A DNA stretch of 50,607 nucleotides from Treponema sp. (GTDB lineage Bacteria; Spirochaetota; Spirochaetia; Treponematales; Breznakiellaceae). Shown piece by piece: positions 17,744 through 25,437 of the stretch. The position numbers were made by a program, and so were the translations under genes. Below the pieces are notes generated by a model. That model searched no databases, was not told the DNA's origin, and was given only the letters and a program-made list of their open reading frames with translations. Every line of letters starts with the position of its first letter. The first letter of the stretch is position 1. The stretch lies in NCBI GenBank assembly GCA_009781475.1, contig WQYB01000012.1, forward strand, positions 1 to 50,607, given 5' to 3'.

Positions 17744-17749
17744 ACGGTT
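17723..17749. repeat. Perfect 12-bp hairpin across a stop codon, just before the methyltransferase start
   Basis: AACCGTTTAATT, a GTA loop and AATTAAACGGTT form a perfect stem. It contains the end of the M23-like gene and stops two bases before the ATG at 17752. There is no T run, so it is not a standard terminator. It could limit translation or read-through into the methyltransferase gene, which has no visible Shine-Dalgarno. Confidence 0.65.
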
Positions 17750-17751
17750 AA

Positions 17752-18606
17752 ATGAAAACCTGGTCAATGCCGGTGTCGTCCGGCGAAAATAAAATAATTC
17801 CATGCGCTCTTTGCGGCAGCCTTGATTTTAAACAAACGCTTGCCTGCGAAGGATTTTCTTTTGTCCGCTGTAAAAAATGCTATCTTGTTCAGAGAAATCC
17901 AAGGTATTCACAGGAAGAAATAATCGAACGTTACAGTAAAGTATACGGACAGGATTATTTATCATACGAAATTGAAAACGAAGACGCTTTTTTAGATCTT
18001 CAAAAACTTGCTCTAAAGGATGCCGGTTTTTTACATTTACAGGATAAACTTCTTGTTAAAAATGATCCGCCGGCGATTTTGGATATAGGCTGCGCCACAG
18101 GCGCTCTTTTGGCGGTGTTACGTGAAAAGGGGTGGGAAGCTAAAGGCGTGGAAATATCTCCATGCGCTTTTTATGCAAGAGAAAACCGCGCACTTGATGT
18201 TAAAAGTCTGCCGCTGGAAGAATGTAATTTTGCGCCGGAAAGTTTTGATGTAATTTTAGCTTCTCATTTAATTGAGCATTTAAACGACCCCCGCAGTTTT
18301 CTTGCAGAAGTATACAGGATTTTAAAAAAGAGCGGTTATGTTTTTATAACAACTCCCAATATTAGCGGTTTTCAGGCACGTTTGTACGCAGGCGCTTGGA
18401 GGTCGGCTATTTTTGATCATCTTTATCTTTTTTCCAAAGGCACGCTTTCTAAAATGTTAAAAGGCTCAGGTTTTAAAATTGAAAGCTGCCGTACCTGGGG
18501 AGGGCTGGCAAAGGGAAGTGTTCCGTTTTGGTTAAAAAAAATAGCTGACAGGCTTGCAAAAATTTTCGGCTTCGGAGATGTTATGATTTATCGTGTTAAA
18601 AAATAA
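17752..18606 (+). CDS. Class I SAM-dependent methyltransferase with N-terminal Cys4 motif
   Basis: A 284-residue protein. Residues 17-45 carry two Cys pairs (CALC and CKKC) that look like a zinc ribbon. Residues 100-215 form a Rossmann-type methyltransferase: motif I ILDIGCATGALL, then GVEIS, FDVILASHLIEHLNDP and LKKSGYVFITTPN. The Cys4-plus-Methyltransf_23 architecture is common among enzymes encoded near surface-polysaccharide genes, but no such genes are here, so the substrate is unknown. An alternative ATG at 17767 would remove five residues. No Shine-Dalgarno supports either start, and the preceding hairpin may influence initiation. Confidence 0.8.
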   Translation: MKTWSMPVSSGENKIIPCALCGSLDFKQTLACEGFSFVRCKKCYLVQRNPRYSQEEIIERYSKVYGQDYLSYEIENEDAFLDLQKLALKDAGFLHLQDKLLVKNDPPAILDIGCATGALLAVLREKGWEAKGVEISPCAFYARENRALDVKSLPLEECNFAPESFDVILASHLIEHLNDPRSFLAEVYRILKKSGYVFITTPNISGFQARLYAGAWRSAIFDHLYLFSKGTLSKMLKGSGFKIESCRTWGGLAKGSVPFWLKKIADRLAKIFGFGDVMIYRVKK

Positions 18607-18616
18607 ATAAAATATT

Positions 18617-18702
18617 TTCACACGGAGTCACGGAGACACGGAGGGTTACTAGTAGCTTTGAAATCAAACAGCGACCTCCGTGCCTTTGTGCCTCTGTGTG
18701 AA
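18617..18702. repeat. CACGGAG-type palindromic repeat element
   Basis: Left arm 18617-18644 and right arm 18675-18702 are inverted 28-base copies matching at 23 positions. They are built of 8-base units of the type CACGGAGN, separated by about 30 bases. The element occupies the gap between the convergent methyltransferase and BatB-BatC genes, where it could also act as a terminator hairpin. It belongs to the same family as 22179-22258. Confidence 0.85.
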
Positions 18703-18730
18703 TTATTTTTTCATTCAAGCTGCTATAAAT

Positions 18731-20308
18731 TTAGTAATCCGATCCGGTGAATGTTTCTTCGAAAGCCCATTCGCGGCTTTTCCATGATTGCTGTTCTTCC
18801 TGTCTTATGTAATCAAATATTAATTCCCTTTGTGATTCATTATCAGAATGATCATCTGTATTTGTTTCCATCATGGTAATTGACAGCAAGGTTAGTTCCA
18901 GATTCCGTTTAGCATCAATTTTTCTTGAATCTATCCTTAACGCTTCCCTGAATTCATTTGCAGCGGAAATATAATCTTCTTTTTCAAATAATATAATTCC
19001 TGAATTGTAATGATTTCTGTAACGCAGTTCACGGTGTTCGTTAGCTGAAAAGGTTTCAAGTAATTTTTTTGAATCGTTGTAGCGTTTTATTGATTCGTCA
19101 TCGAAATCCAATAGGTAGTAAGTAAGACCTAGCCCGTATTCGGCGTAAGCAGCCGCATCTTCATGATTTAATGCTTCATAAAAGGAAATAAGAGCTTCGT
19201 CGTATCTGTTTTGTGAATGTAAATAATTGGCATGCATTAAAAGCAGCTTGCCTTCGGAACATGATGTAAATGTAAACGGTAAAACAAATGAAGTTATAAA
19301 GGCGAGCAGTAAAATATTTAAAGGACGCTGCTGTTTTTGCGATTGACGTGTAACAAACTTTGACGCGCCGTAAGCCAGTATTGCAAATATGATAAATAAA
19401 GACCTGTGTTGTTTTGGCTCTTTTTTGCCGCCGCTTGCATCAAAATCCTGTCCGAAGGTTTGCCTGTTTGGTGTAGTTTCTCGTGAGATTGAAAGAAGAT
19501 GAATGGAAAGTAATGAAGATGCATCTTCGCGATTGCCGTCAATGTAGATTCCTCCTGTTCTTTCAGCAGCTGCGCGCATGACAGCAGAATCCCTGCGGCT
19601 GATTATCATTGGAGCGCTTGGGTCGTTTAATCTTTCCTGAATTAACTGACCTTCATCGCTGCCGACTGCGACAGCAATTACGATGATACCGTCTTTTATG
19701 CAGTTATTGACTGCATTTCTGATAACACCGCCGTGCGATTCGCCGTCTGATATAAGGATGATTATCTTTTGCGCAGGAGAAGTGTCCAAAAAAGCCGCAC
19801 AAGCCGCTTCAATCAGATTTTCCAAATTGGTGCTTCTTCCCGTCATTGAAGAGCCGTCCAGCGTCTCAAGGAACGTTAAGGATGCTTCGTTGTCATAAGT
19901 CAGAGGAATAGCCAAATAACCCCTTGAGCGCCCTATAGCGGCAGCGTAACGGGCTCCTGAAACGGATAAGACAGTTTCTTTGGCTATTAATAAACCGCGC
20001 TCAAGGCGGCTTTGCGCCGGAGAAACCTGTATGTCATGAATATCCATACTGCGCGAAACATCAATTGCAAAAACTATATCAAGACCGCTGCGGTATTCTG
20101 ACGCTGTGTATTCCAATCCCCAGCGCGGACCTGCCAAAGCGAAAATCGCTAAAAATAAAAACAAACGGAAAAATACCCTGGAAGCAATTAATTTTTTTTC
20201 CAGTTTTGCGGTAAATAATATTCTTTTTTTTCTGCCGGTTATGTCCAAAATAAATATCGGGATAAAAATTAATAAACCGGTTAAAAAAAACGGATATTCA
20301 AATGTCAT
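18731..20308 (-). CDS. BatB-BatC fusion: membrane-anchored VWA domain with TPR region
   Basis: A 525-residue protein. Hydrophobic segments at about 5-22 and 45-60 precede a von Willebrand A domain (about 85-270) with the MIDAS motif DVSRSMD. Membrane segments follow near 305-320 and 335-350. The C-terminal part (about 355-480) carries TPR units such as NRYDEALISFYEALNHED and EDYISAANEFREAL. In Bacteroides-type Bat operons these functions are encoded by separate batB and batC genes, so this looks like a fusion. Bat proteins are linked to stress or oxygen tolerance, though the mechanism is unclear. It is the last gene of the moxR operon, with its start overlapping the batA stop by four bases. 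Confidence 0.85.
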   Translation of the reverse strand: MTFEYPFFLTGLLIFIPIFILDITGRKKRILFTAKLEKKLIASRVFFRLFLFLAIFALAGPRWGLEYTASEYRSGLDIVFAIDVSRSMDIHDIQVSPAQSRLERGLLIAKETVLSVSGARYAAAIGRSRGYLAIPLTYDNEASLTFLETLDGSSMTGRSTNLENLIEAACAAFLDTSPAQKIIILISDGESHGGVIRNAVNNCIKDGIIVIAVAVGSDEGQLIQERLNDPSAPMIISRRDSAVMRAAAERTGGIYIDGNREDASSLLSIHLLSISRETTPNRQTFGQDFDASGGKKEPKQHRSLFIIFAILAYGASKFVTRQSQKQQRPLNILLLAFITSFVLPFTFTSCSEGKLLLMHANYLHSQNRYDEALISFYEALNHEDAAAYAEYGLGLTYYLLDFDDESIKRYNDSKKLLETFSANEHRELRYRNHYNSGIILFEKEDYISAANEFREALRIDSRKIDAKRNLELTLLSITMMETNTDDHSDNESQRELIFDYIRQEEQQSWKSREWAFEETFTGSDY

Positions 20309-21303
20309 AATACTGCTCCCAATAAATACCGCCTGACAAATTTCGCAGTTCCTATTAAAATAACAGCGGTTAATAAAAACTGAAACGAAAAAGATGAAAA
20401 CCTGTTTATAATGCGAGACCTCTGTATTATAATTTCATTTTCATCAATCCGGTAAAAAGCAGATGCAAATGTATCTGCAGAAGGAGCGATAATTAAAGTG
20501 CCTCCTCCTGCGGAAGCAAGACGGCGGAGGTTTTCGGTATCATAACGGGAATCAAATGTGCCGAAATGGCGGACTTTTGTGAAAGGATCTTCATAATCAA
20601 TAGGTACTTCTCCTGCCGACCCGACAGCGATAACCCAAAATGATATTCCCATTTCAAGTATAAGAGCCGCCGCATCTTCGGGGTGTACAGCTCCCGCGTT
20701 ATTTTCTCCGTCTGTAATTATAACTGCCACTTTACGTTTTGCGTTTGACTTATCAAGATGATACGCCGCTACTGCAAGACCCATGCCTAAAGCAGTACCG
20801 TCTCCAAACTCTCCCAATCTAAGCTGATGCAGCCTCATTTTCAGTGTATTTCTGTCTGAGGTAGGAGGCAGTAAAAGAGCAGCTTCTTCACCGACAGCGA
20901 CAAGTCCTATACTGTCCGAAGGTCTTTCATTTGCGAAATTAATAAGTAAATTTTTTCCTGTGTTAAAACGGCTGTGTCCGTCCATATCCAATGCAGCCAT
21001 ACTCGGACTTACATCCATTATAAAAATAATATCTGCCCCCCTGTTTAACCATACAGTTTCCAGGGTTTTTACTGCCGGATTTGCTGCGCTGAAAAAAAGT
21101 AAAAAAATTCCTGTTATTTCAAGGAATCTTAAAAAATTTACAATACCGGCAATTTGTGTTGTTTTATACGGAATACCGCCCGGCGCTCCAAGCGGAATTG
21201 CCGCAACAAACGGATTTTTCAAACGTGAAAATATAAAAGCGGCAATGGGGATTATTAATAATGCAGATAGTGCAATAAAAGGATTGCCGAAATTAAAATT
21301 CAT
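20305..21303 (-). CDS. BatA-like VWA domain membrane protein
   Basis: A 332-residue protein. Two N-terminal hydrophobic segments (about 8-25 and 57-75) and a C-terminal one (about 305-325) bracket a von Willebrand A domain with the MIDAS motif DVSPSM near residue 94 and the downstream ITDGENNAG. The domain should lie in the periplasm and bind a metal ion and a protein partner. This topology and its position between the BatD-like and BatB-like genes identify it as BatA. Four-base overlaps with both neighbours indicate tight translational coupling. Confidence 0.88.
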   Translation of the reverse strand: MNFNFGNPFIALSALLIIPIAAFIFSRLKNPFVAAIPLGAPGGIPYKTTQIAGIVNFLRFLEITGIFLLFFSAANPAVKTLETVWLNRGADIIFIMDVSPSMAALDMDGHSRFNTGKNLLINFANERPSDSIGLVAVGEEAALLLPPTSDRNTLKMRLHQLRLGEFGDGTALGMGLAVAAYHLDKSNAKRKVAVIITDGENNAGAVHPEDAAALILEMGISFWVIAVGSAGEVPIDYEDPFTKVRHFGTFDSRYDTENLRRLASAGGGTLIIAPSADTFASAFYRIDENEIIIQRSRIINRFSSFSFQFLLTAVILIGTAKFVRRYLLGAVL

Positions 21304-22289
21304 TTCTGCTCCTTTGCGCTTTTACGGGTAATAACCATAAGCGTGTTTACGTTTCTGCGAAGATCGTCTAACAGTTTTAATATATCCTGCAGATTAATCT
21401 GTGCTCCGGAAAATCTGAGTTCGTCACAGCTTCGGAAAAAATTTGCGAATTCTTTCAGTTCTGCCTGTTTTAATCCTGTTTGTTTTAATACTATTTTGTC
21501 TTCCGGCAGCGATTCAAATTCGCCTGCTGTCATTGCGCGGAAATTATTACCGGTTAAAACAGTAAGGAAGTTTCTTGTTTCATCTGATAACTTATCCAGT
21601 ATTTCTCTTTTACTGCCTTTTGCAGCCAATTTACGAAGACGTTTTTCTGTTTTGCGTATATGGGTGAATAATCTTTTGCGTTTCCATTTATCATATAATT
21701 TATTAAATATTATTTTTCCTTTGACTGCAAACCAGATTGATAAAAGAATTATTACCGCAAATAAAGCTATTGTTCCGTAAAGCATTAAAGCTGTTCCCGG
21801 CATCGCAAGAGTTGAGGCGTTTCCTGAAAGCGTGCGATCTGCTCTGCCGCTTAATATTGAATTTACAGTGACAGAAAGAGCGGGAAAAGTTTCCTCTCCT
21901 ATTTCTATGACAGGAAATTCTAAAACACCTGCGGCAAAAGCCGTAAATTCAACTATCAGTCTGCTTCCGGAAATACGCCGCTCAAGTATTATACGCTGAA
22001 AATCTATATATTCATCTAACGGAAGAAGATCGTCAGTAAGAACAATGTCAGGATAATTTTGATTTGATACAGGCAAAGGTACTATTAAAACAGCGGGATC
22101 TCCTACATATATATGACGGGGGATAAGGTACGGCGCACTCTGCGCAAAAGATACATTATAAATTAATAAGAATAATAAACCACAGAGGACACGGAGAAAT
22201 ACGGAGGTTTTAGTACGAAGACTTTTCTTTCTCCGTGACACTCCGTGTACTCCGTGGTAATTAATTATAGAAGTTTTTAATCTATTCAT
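21300..22289 (-). CDS. BatD-like membrane protein with a repeat element inserted in its signal peptide region
   Basis: A 329-residue protein. Residues 38-50 (LLFLLIYNVSFAQ) are the core of a signal peptide, preceded by an unusually long basic stretch. Residues 11-37 (YHGVHGVSRRKKSLRT and onward) are encoded exactly by a CACGGAG-type palindromic repeat, so an element appears inserted in frame. The start is fixed by its four-base overlap with the upstream DUF58 stop. After a beta-rich exported part (about 50-150), a membrane segment (about 172-192) leads to a basic cytoplasmic region, the arrangement of short BatD/DUF4381-like proteins. It probably anchors the BatA/BatB complex. Whether the long n-region still allows export is open. 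Confidence 0.75.
   Translation of the reverse strand: MNRLKTSIINYHGVHGVSRRKKSLRTKTSVFLRVLCGLLFLLIYNVSFAQSAPYLIPRHIYVGDPAVLIVPLPVSNQNYPDIVLTDDLLPLDEYIDFQRIILERRISGSRLIVEFTAFAAGVLEFPVIEIGEETFPALSVTVNSILSGRADRTLSGNASTLAMPGTALMLYGTIALFAVIILLSIWFAVKGKIIFNKLYDKWKRKRLFTHIRKTEKRLRKLAAKGSKREILDKLSDETRNFLTVLTGNNFRAMTAGEFESLPEDKIVLKQTGLKQAELKEFANFFRSCDELRFSGAQINLQDILKLLDDLRRNVNTLMVITRKSAKEQK
22179..22258. repeat. CACGGAG-type palindromic repeat inside the BatD-like gene
   Basis: Left arm 22179-22206 and right arm 22231-22258 are inverted 28-base copies matching at 22 positions, with a 24-base centre. It belongs to the same family as 18617-18702 but lies inside a coding region and keeps its reading frame. 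It encodes residues 11-37 of the BatD-like protein. Confidence 0.85.
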
Positions 22290-23200
22290 TTTTTACGGTT
22301 CCTGTATTGACCTGTGTTGTGACGGCTGAAAAATTTTATCAAAGCGGAAGGAGCGTCAGTTTCTGTTGACATTTCAAGGAATGCCGCTCCGCTTTTTTTA
22401 CACAGCGATTCCCAGTGTATGGAACGCTCTTTATGCCATAACGCCCAGCTTTCTTTAAAGGTATCAAAACCTGCCGGAGCTTCTATTCGTATCCCTGTTT
22501 CAGGATCTTCTAAGGTTACTAATCCTGAAAAAGGAAGCTCTTGATTATCGCAAATCCTAAGAGCAATACAGTCATGCTTGCGACAGAGATTTCCCATTTC
22601 CTGTTCCCAGTTGATACTGTAAAAATCTGATATTAAAACAACCAGAGAGCGTTTTTTTAAAAGTTTAAGCGCTCCGTTTAATGCCGACGCTATATCGCTG
22701 CCGTATTGAGTTCTGCGTGATGTGACATTGTTCTGATACTGCAAAGCAGCCATAATAAGCGCCATTATTGATTTTCTTCCCTTACGGGGCGTAAAAACTT
22801 TTTCGATATCCCTGTCAAAAAATAAAGCCCCAAGCTGCTGTCCTGTATGTTCTGCGGAAAAAGCGATTAACGCTGTTGAAATCATCGCTTGTTCAAAAGG
22901 GCTTAAGCCGTGTTTTGCCATATTACCCCTGTGCATTGAAGGAGATACATCAAGCAAAATCAATGTTGTAAGTTCACGTTCTTCGCGGTACATCTTTACA
23001 AACGGGTTTCCAAACCGCGCGCTTGCGTTCCAGTCAATCGATCTTATATCATCACCGGGTTCATAATGACGGGCTTCATCAAACTCCATTCCCTGACCTT
23101 TAAAAATAGATCTGAAATTTCCTGCAAGCATTTCTTCTGCAAGTCCGCTTGAGAATAGAGGAAGGTTTATTATATTGCGCAGTAATTCGCCGGTTTCCAT
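22286..23200 (-). CDS. DUF58 protein of the MoxR/Bat operon
   Basis: A 304-residue cytoplasmic protein with the family signature EFDEARHYEPGDDIRSIDW followed by SARFGNPFVK (about residues 37-70) and a degenerate VWA-like domain (LILLDVSPSMHRGN near 80, LVVLISDFYS near 162). DUF58 proteins almost always lie next to MoxR ATPases and are thought to be their substrates or adaptors. It begins 11 bases after the moxR stop and overlaps the BatD-like start by four bases, so it is part of the operon. Confidence 0.9.
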   Translation of the reverse strand: METGELLRNIINLPLFSSGLAEEMLAGNFRSIFKGQGMEFDEARHYEPGDDIRSIDWNASARFGNPFVKMYREERELTTLILLDVSPSMHRGNMAKHGLSPFEQAMISTALIAFSAEHTGQQLGALFFDRDIEKVFTPRKGRKSIMALIMAALQYQNNVTSRRTQYGSDIASALNGALKLLKKRSLVVLISDFYSINWEQEMGNLCRKHDCIALRICDNQELPFSGLVTLEDPETGIRIEAPAGFDTFKESWALWHKERSIHWESLCKKSGAAFLEMSTETDAPSALIKFFSRHNTGQYRNRKK

Positions 23201-23211
23201 GTTTATTCCTG

Positions 23212-24252
23212 TTATGGAACGGGAACGTGGCTTAAGATTCTTGCGATAACAGCATCAGCATCCATGTCTTCGGCTTCTGCTTCGTAACTGAGCACGATTC
23301 TGTGCCGCAATACAGGAAGCGCCGCCGTTTTTACATCTTCAGGGCTGACAAAATTACGGCCTTCAAACATTGCAAGTATACGGCAGCACTTGTACAATGC
23401 GATAGAAGCCCGCGGTGAAGCGCCGAATGTCACATAACGGTAAACTCCGTCGGCTGCTGTTTTTAAACTTTCTGCCGCAGGCTGCCTTGTATTAGTCCGC
23501 GCCTGTCTTGTCGAAGCGGGGCGTGTTGCGGTTACAACCGAAACTATATATTTACTGATATCTTCATCAACATGAATAGCGTCAGCTACACTTCTTAAAT
23601 ATTTTAATCTTTCCATGGTTAATATGGGATTTAAAGGGTTTCCCATATTTGAAGATCCGCTGGACATTTTTGGGCTATTTTTTACGATTTCAAGTTCTTC
23701 CAAAGGCTGAGGATACACAATAAGCAGCTTCATTAAAAAACGGTCAAGTTCTGCTTCCGGCAGAGAATATGTACCTTCATGTTCGATTGGGTTTTCGGTA
23801 GCAAGAACAAAAAAAGGGTCGGGCAGAATATGAGTTTCATCGCCTATTGTTACCTGTTTTTCTTCCATTGCTTCAAGAAGGGCGGATTGTACTTTGGCAG
23901 GCGCTCTGTTAATTTCGTCCGCTAAAATTACATTTGCAAATACAGGTCCTCGCCTTACAGAAAATTTTGCATTGGCTTGCTCCCAAATCATTGTCCCTGT
24001 TAAATCGGCAGGTAATAGATCGGGGGTAAACTGAATTCGTTTAAAATCGAGCCCGGTAATTTCTGCAAGACTTTTAACCGCCAGCGTTTTTGCAAGCCCC
24101 GGCACTCCTTCCAGCAGAATATGCCCGCCTGCGACAAGCGCAGAAAGAAGCCCGTCTATCATTGCTTTTTGCCCGACAATCCTTGTACCCATTTCTTTTC
24201 TGCAAGCGGCAATAAGAGAAGCGCATCGGTCTAAATCTTCTTTTTGTACCAT
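23212..24252 (-). CDS. MoxR-family AAA+ ATPase
   Basis: A 346-residue AAA+ protein with Walker A (GVPGLAKT near residue 40), Walker B (ILADEINRAP) and sensor 1 (VLATENPIEHEGTYSLPEAELDR in two parts), all typical of MoxR chaperone-like ATPases that help mature metal-binding or VWA proteins. The C-terminal lid helical domain is complete. It is the first gene of the Bat operon. There is no Shine-Dalgarno. On the minus strand TTGATT (24284-24289), 17 bases, TAATAT (24261-24266) and eight bases lead to the ATG, so the operon message may begin at the start codon. Confidence 0.92.
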   Translation of the reverse strand: MVQKEDLDRCASLIAACRKEMGTRIVGQKAMIDGLLSALVAGGHILLEGVPGLAKTLAVKSLAEITGLDFKRIQFTPDLLPADLTGTMIWEQANAKFSVRRGPVFANVILADEINRAPAKVQSALLEAMEEKQVTIGDETHILPDPFFVLATENPIEHEGTYSLPEAELDRFLMKLLIVYPQPLEELEIVKNSPKMSSGSSNMGNPLNPILTMERLKYLRSVADAIHVDEDISKYIVSVVTATRPASTRQARTNTRQPAAESLKTAADGVYRYVTFGASPRASIALYKCCRILAMFEGRNFVSPEDVKTAALPVLRHRIVLSYEAEAEDMDADAVIARILSHVPVP

Positions 24253-24260
24253 GTTGTTAA

Positions 24261-24289
24261 ATATTACCCCGAAAGCCCCGGAAAATCAA
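24261..24289 (-). promoter_or_regulatory. Promoter of the moxR-bat operon, possibly leaderless
   Basis: The minus strand has TTGATT, a 17-base spacer and TAATAT, then eight bases to the moxR ATG. The predicted transcription start falls on or next to the ATG. No ribosome-binding site is present. Confidence 0.6.
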
Positions 24290-24439
24290 TTAATGAATTT
24301 GGAAAATTACGTTACCTGTGAAAGTAACTTCTATAAAAAACAGCTAATAATCATTATTTCTCTTAGAGATACAATGGAATTGCTGTATTTATTAAAAAGT
24401 TTAAATACAGGTTTTTTTAGAGTTAACAATATTTTAAGT
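24290..24439. other. AT-rich spacer with two small hairpins
   Basis: No gene is seen. GTTAC and GTAAC pair around 24310-24327. CTGTATTTA (24383-24391) pairs with TAAATACAG further on, followed on the plus strand by GTTTTTTTAG. That would be a plus-strand terminator, but no plus-strand gene precedes it. It may be chance in AT-rich DNA. Confidence 0.3.
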
Positions 24440-25369
24440 TTATTTTTTTGCACATTCACTTGACCTTTCAGTAAGAGTATCAAGCCCGTGATGCAGCGTA
24501 CCAATAATAGGTTCAAGATTTTCACGAGCTGCTTTGGGGCTTCCGGGCAGGTTTATAATAAGAGTGCTGCCTCTTATTACAGCAACACAGCGGCTTAACA
24601 TTGCGGCAGGAGTAATAGCCATACTTGCAGCGCGCATGGCTTCAGCTATGCCTGGTACAAGACGATGAGCAATAGATAAGGAAGCTTCCGGCATACAATC
24701 ACGCGGTGAAAGACCAGTGCCTCCGGTTGTAAGAATAAGGTCTGCAAGATTATTATCGCAGATGTCTTTTAATTCATTTTCAAGTTTATCTTGATCATCA
24801 GGAAACAAAGATGAACCTGAAATTAAAAAACCTGCATTTGAGGCAATCTCCTGTACAACAAGACCGCTTTTATCTTCTCGTTCACCTTTAAAACATTTAT
24901 CACTTGCTGTAATTATCCATACACGGTAACTGTCCGAAGAAGAACAAACATTCATTTCATCACCAACAGAGATAAAGCCGCTTTTTATAACTTTTGCGAA
25001 TACTCCTTCACGCGGCATTATACAGTCACCCATTTTCTCATAAATAGAACAGCGGCTTTTACATTCTTTTCCTATTTGGGTTATTTCCAAAACAATATCG
25101 TTGCAATTTAAAAGAGTACCGGAAGAAAGAGAACTAAAATCAATTCCGTCTACTACAAGGTTTTCACCGAAATCACCGAATTCTACTTTTGCGCCTCTTT
25201 GGCGAAACTCTGTGATTTTTTGAAATGATAAAAGACTTACCTGTCTTTGACCATCTCCCGCATGAGCGTCACCTAACAAGCCGTGCGCTAAAACAACTTC
25301 AGCCCTTCCAACGTTACGTTTTATTGTTCCTTTTTCGCAGCTTGTACAAACCGCAATTACTTTTCCCAT
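24440..25369 (-). CDS. MOSC domain fused to MogA/MoaB-type molybdopterin protein
   Basis: A 309-residue fusion. Residues 1-145 form a MOSC domain (AEVVLAHGLLGDAHAG, GDFGENLVVDGIDF and the Cys-containing ECKSRCSIYEKMGDC), a fold that handles sulphur or molybdenum cofactor. Residues 150-305 form a MogA/MoaB domain with the molybdopterin-binding motif TTGGTGLSPRDCMPEA and the later INLPGSPKAARENL. MogA adenylates molybdopterin before metal insertion by MoeA. This supplies a cofactor step lacking in the tup-moe-moa cluster at 38399-43299, where a separate mogA is absent. Such fusions are known in other anaerobes. The gene stands apart from its pathway and is divergent from a lipoprotein gene. Confidence 0.88.
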   Translation of the reverse strand: MGKVIAVCTSCEKGTIKRNVGRAEVVLAHGLLGDAHAGDGQRQVSLLSFQKITEFRQRGAKVEFGDFGENLVVDGIDFSSLSSGTLLNCNDIVLEITQIGKECKSRCSIYEKMGDCIMPREGVFAKVIKSGFISVGDEMNVCSSSDSYRVWIITASDKCFKGEREDKSGLVVQEIASNAGFLISGSSLFPDDQDKLENELKDICDNNLADLILTTGGTGLSPRDCMPEASLSIAHRLVPGIAEAMRAASMAITPAAMLSRCVAVIRGSTLIINLPGSPKAARENLEPIIGTLHHGLDTLTERSSECAKK

Positions 25370-25402
25370 ATATAAATAGAATTATAAATAAATGATCATA
25401 TC

Positions 25403-25431
25403 TTGACTATCTATCTGTTTAAGTTTATAAT
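25403..25431 (+). promoter_or_regulatory. Strong promoter ahead of the lipoprotein gene, predicted leaderless
   Basis: TTGACT (25403-25408), a 17-base spacer and consensus TATAAT (25426-25431) are followed by only six bases before the ATG at 25438. The transcription start should fall at the start codon, leaving no 5' leader. Confidence 0.7.
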
Positions 25432-25437
25432 TCTTCT

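Noticed and set aside
24383-24420. Terminator on the plus strand in the spacer upstream of moxR
   Set aside because: No plus-strand gene precedes it, and the stem lies in very AT-rich DNA where such pairing is expected by chance.
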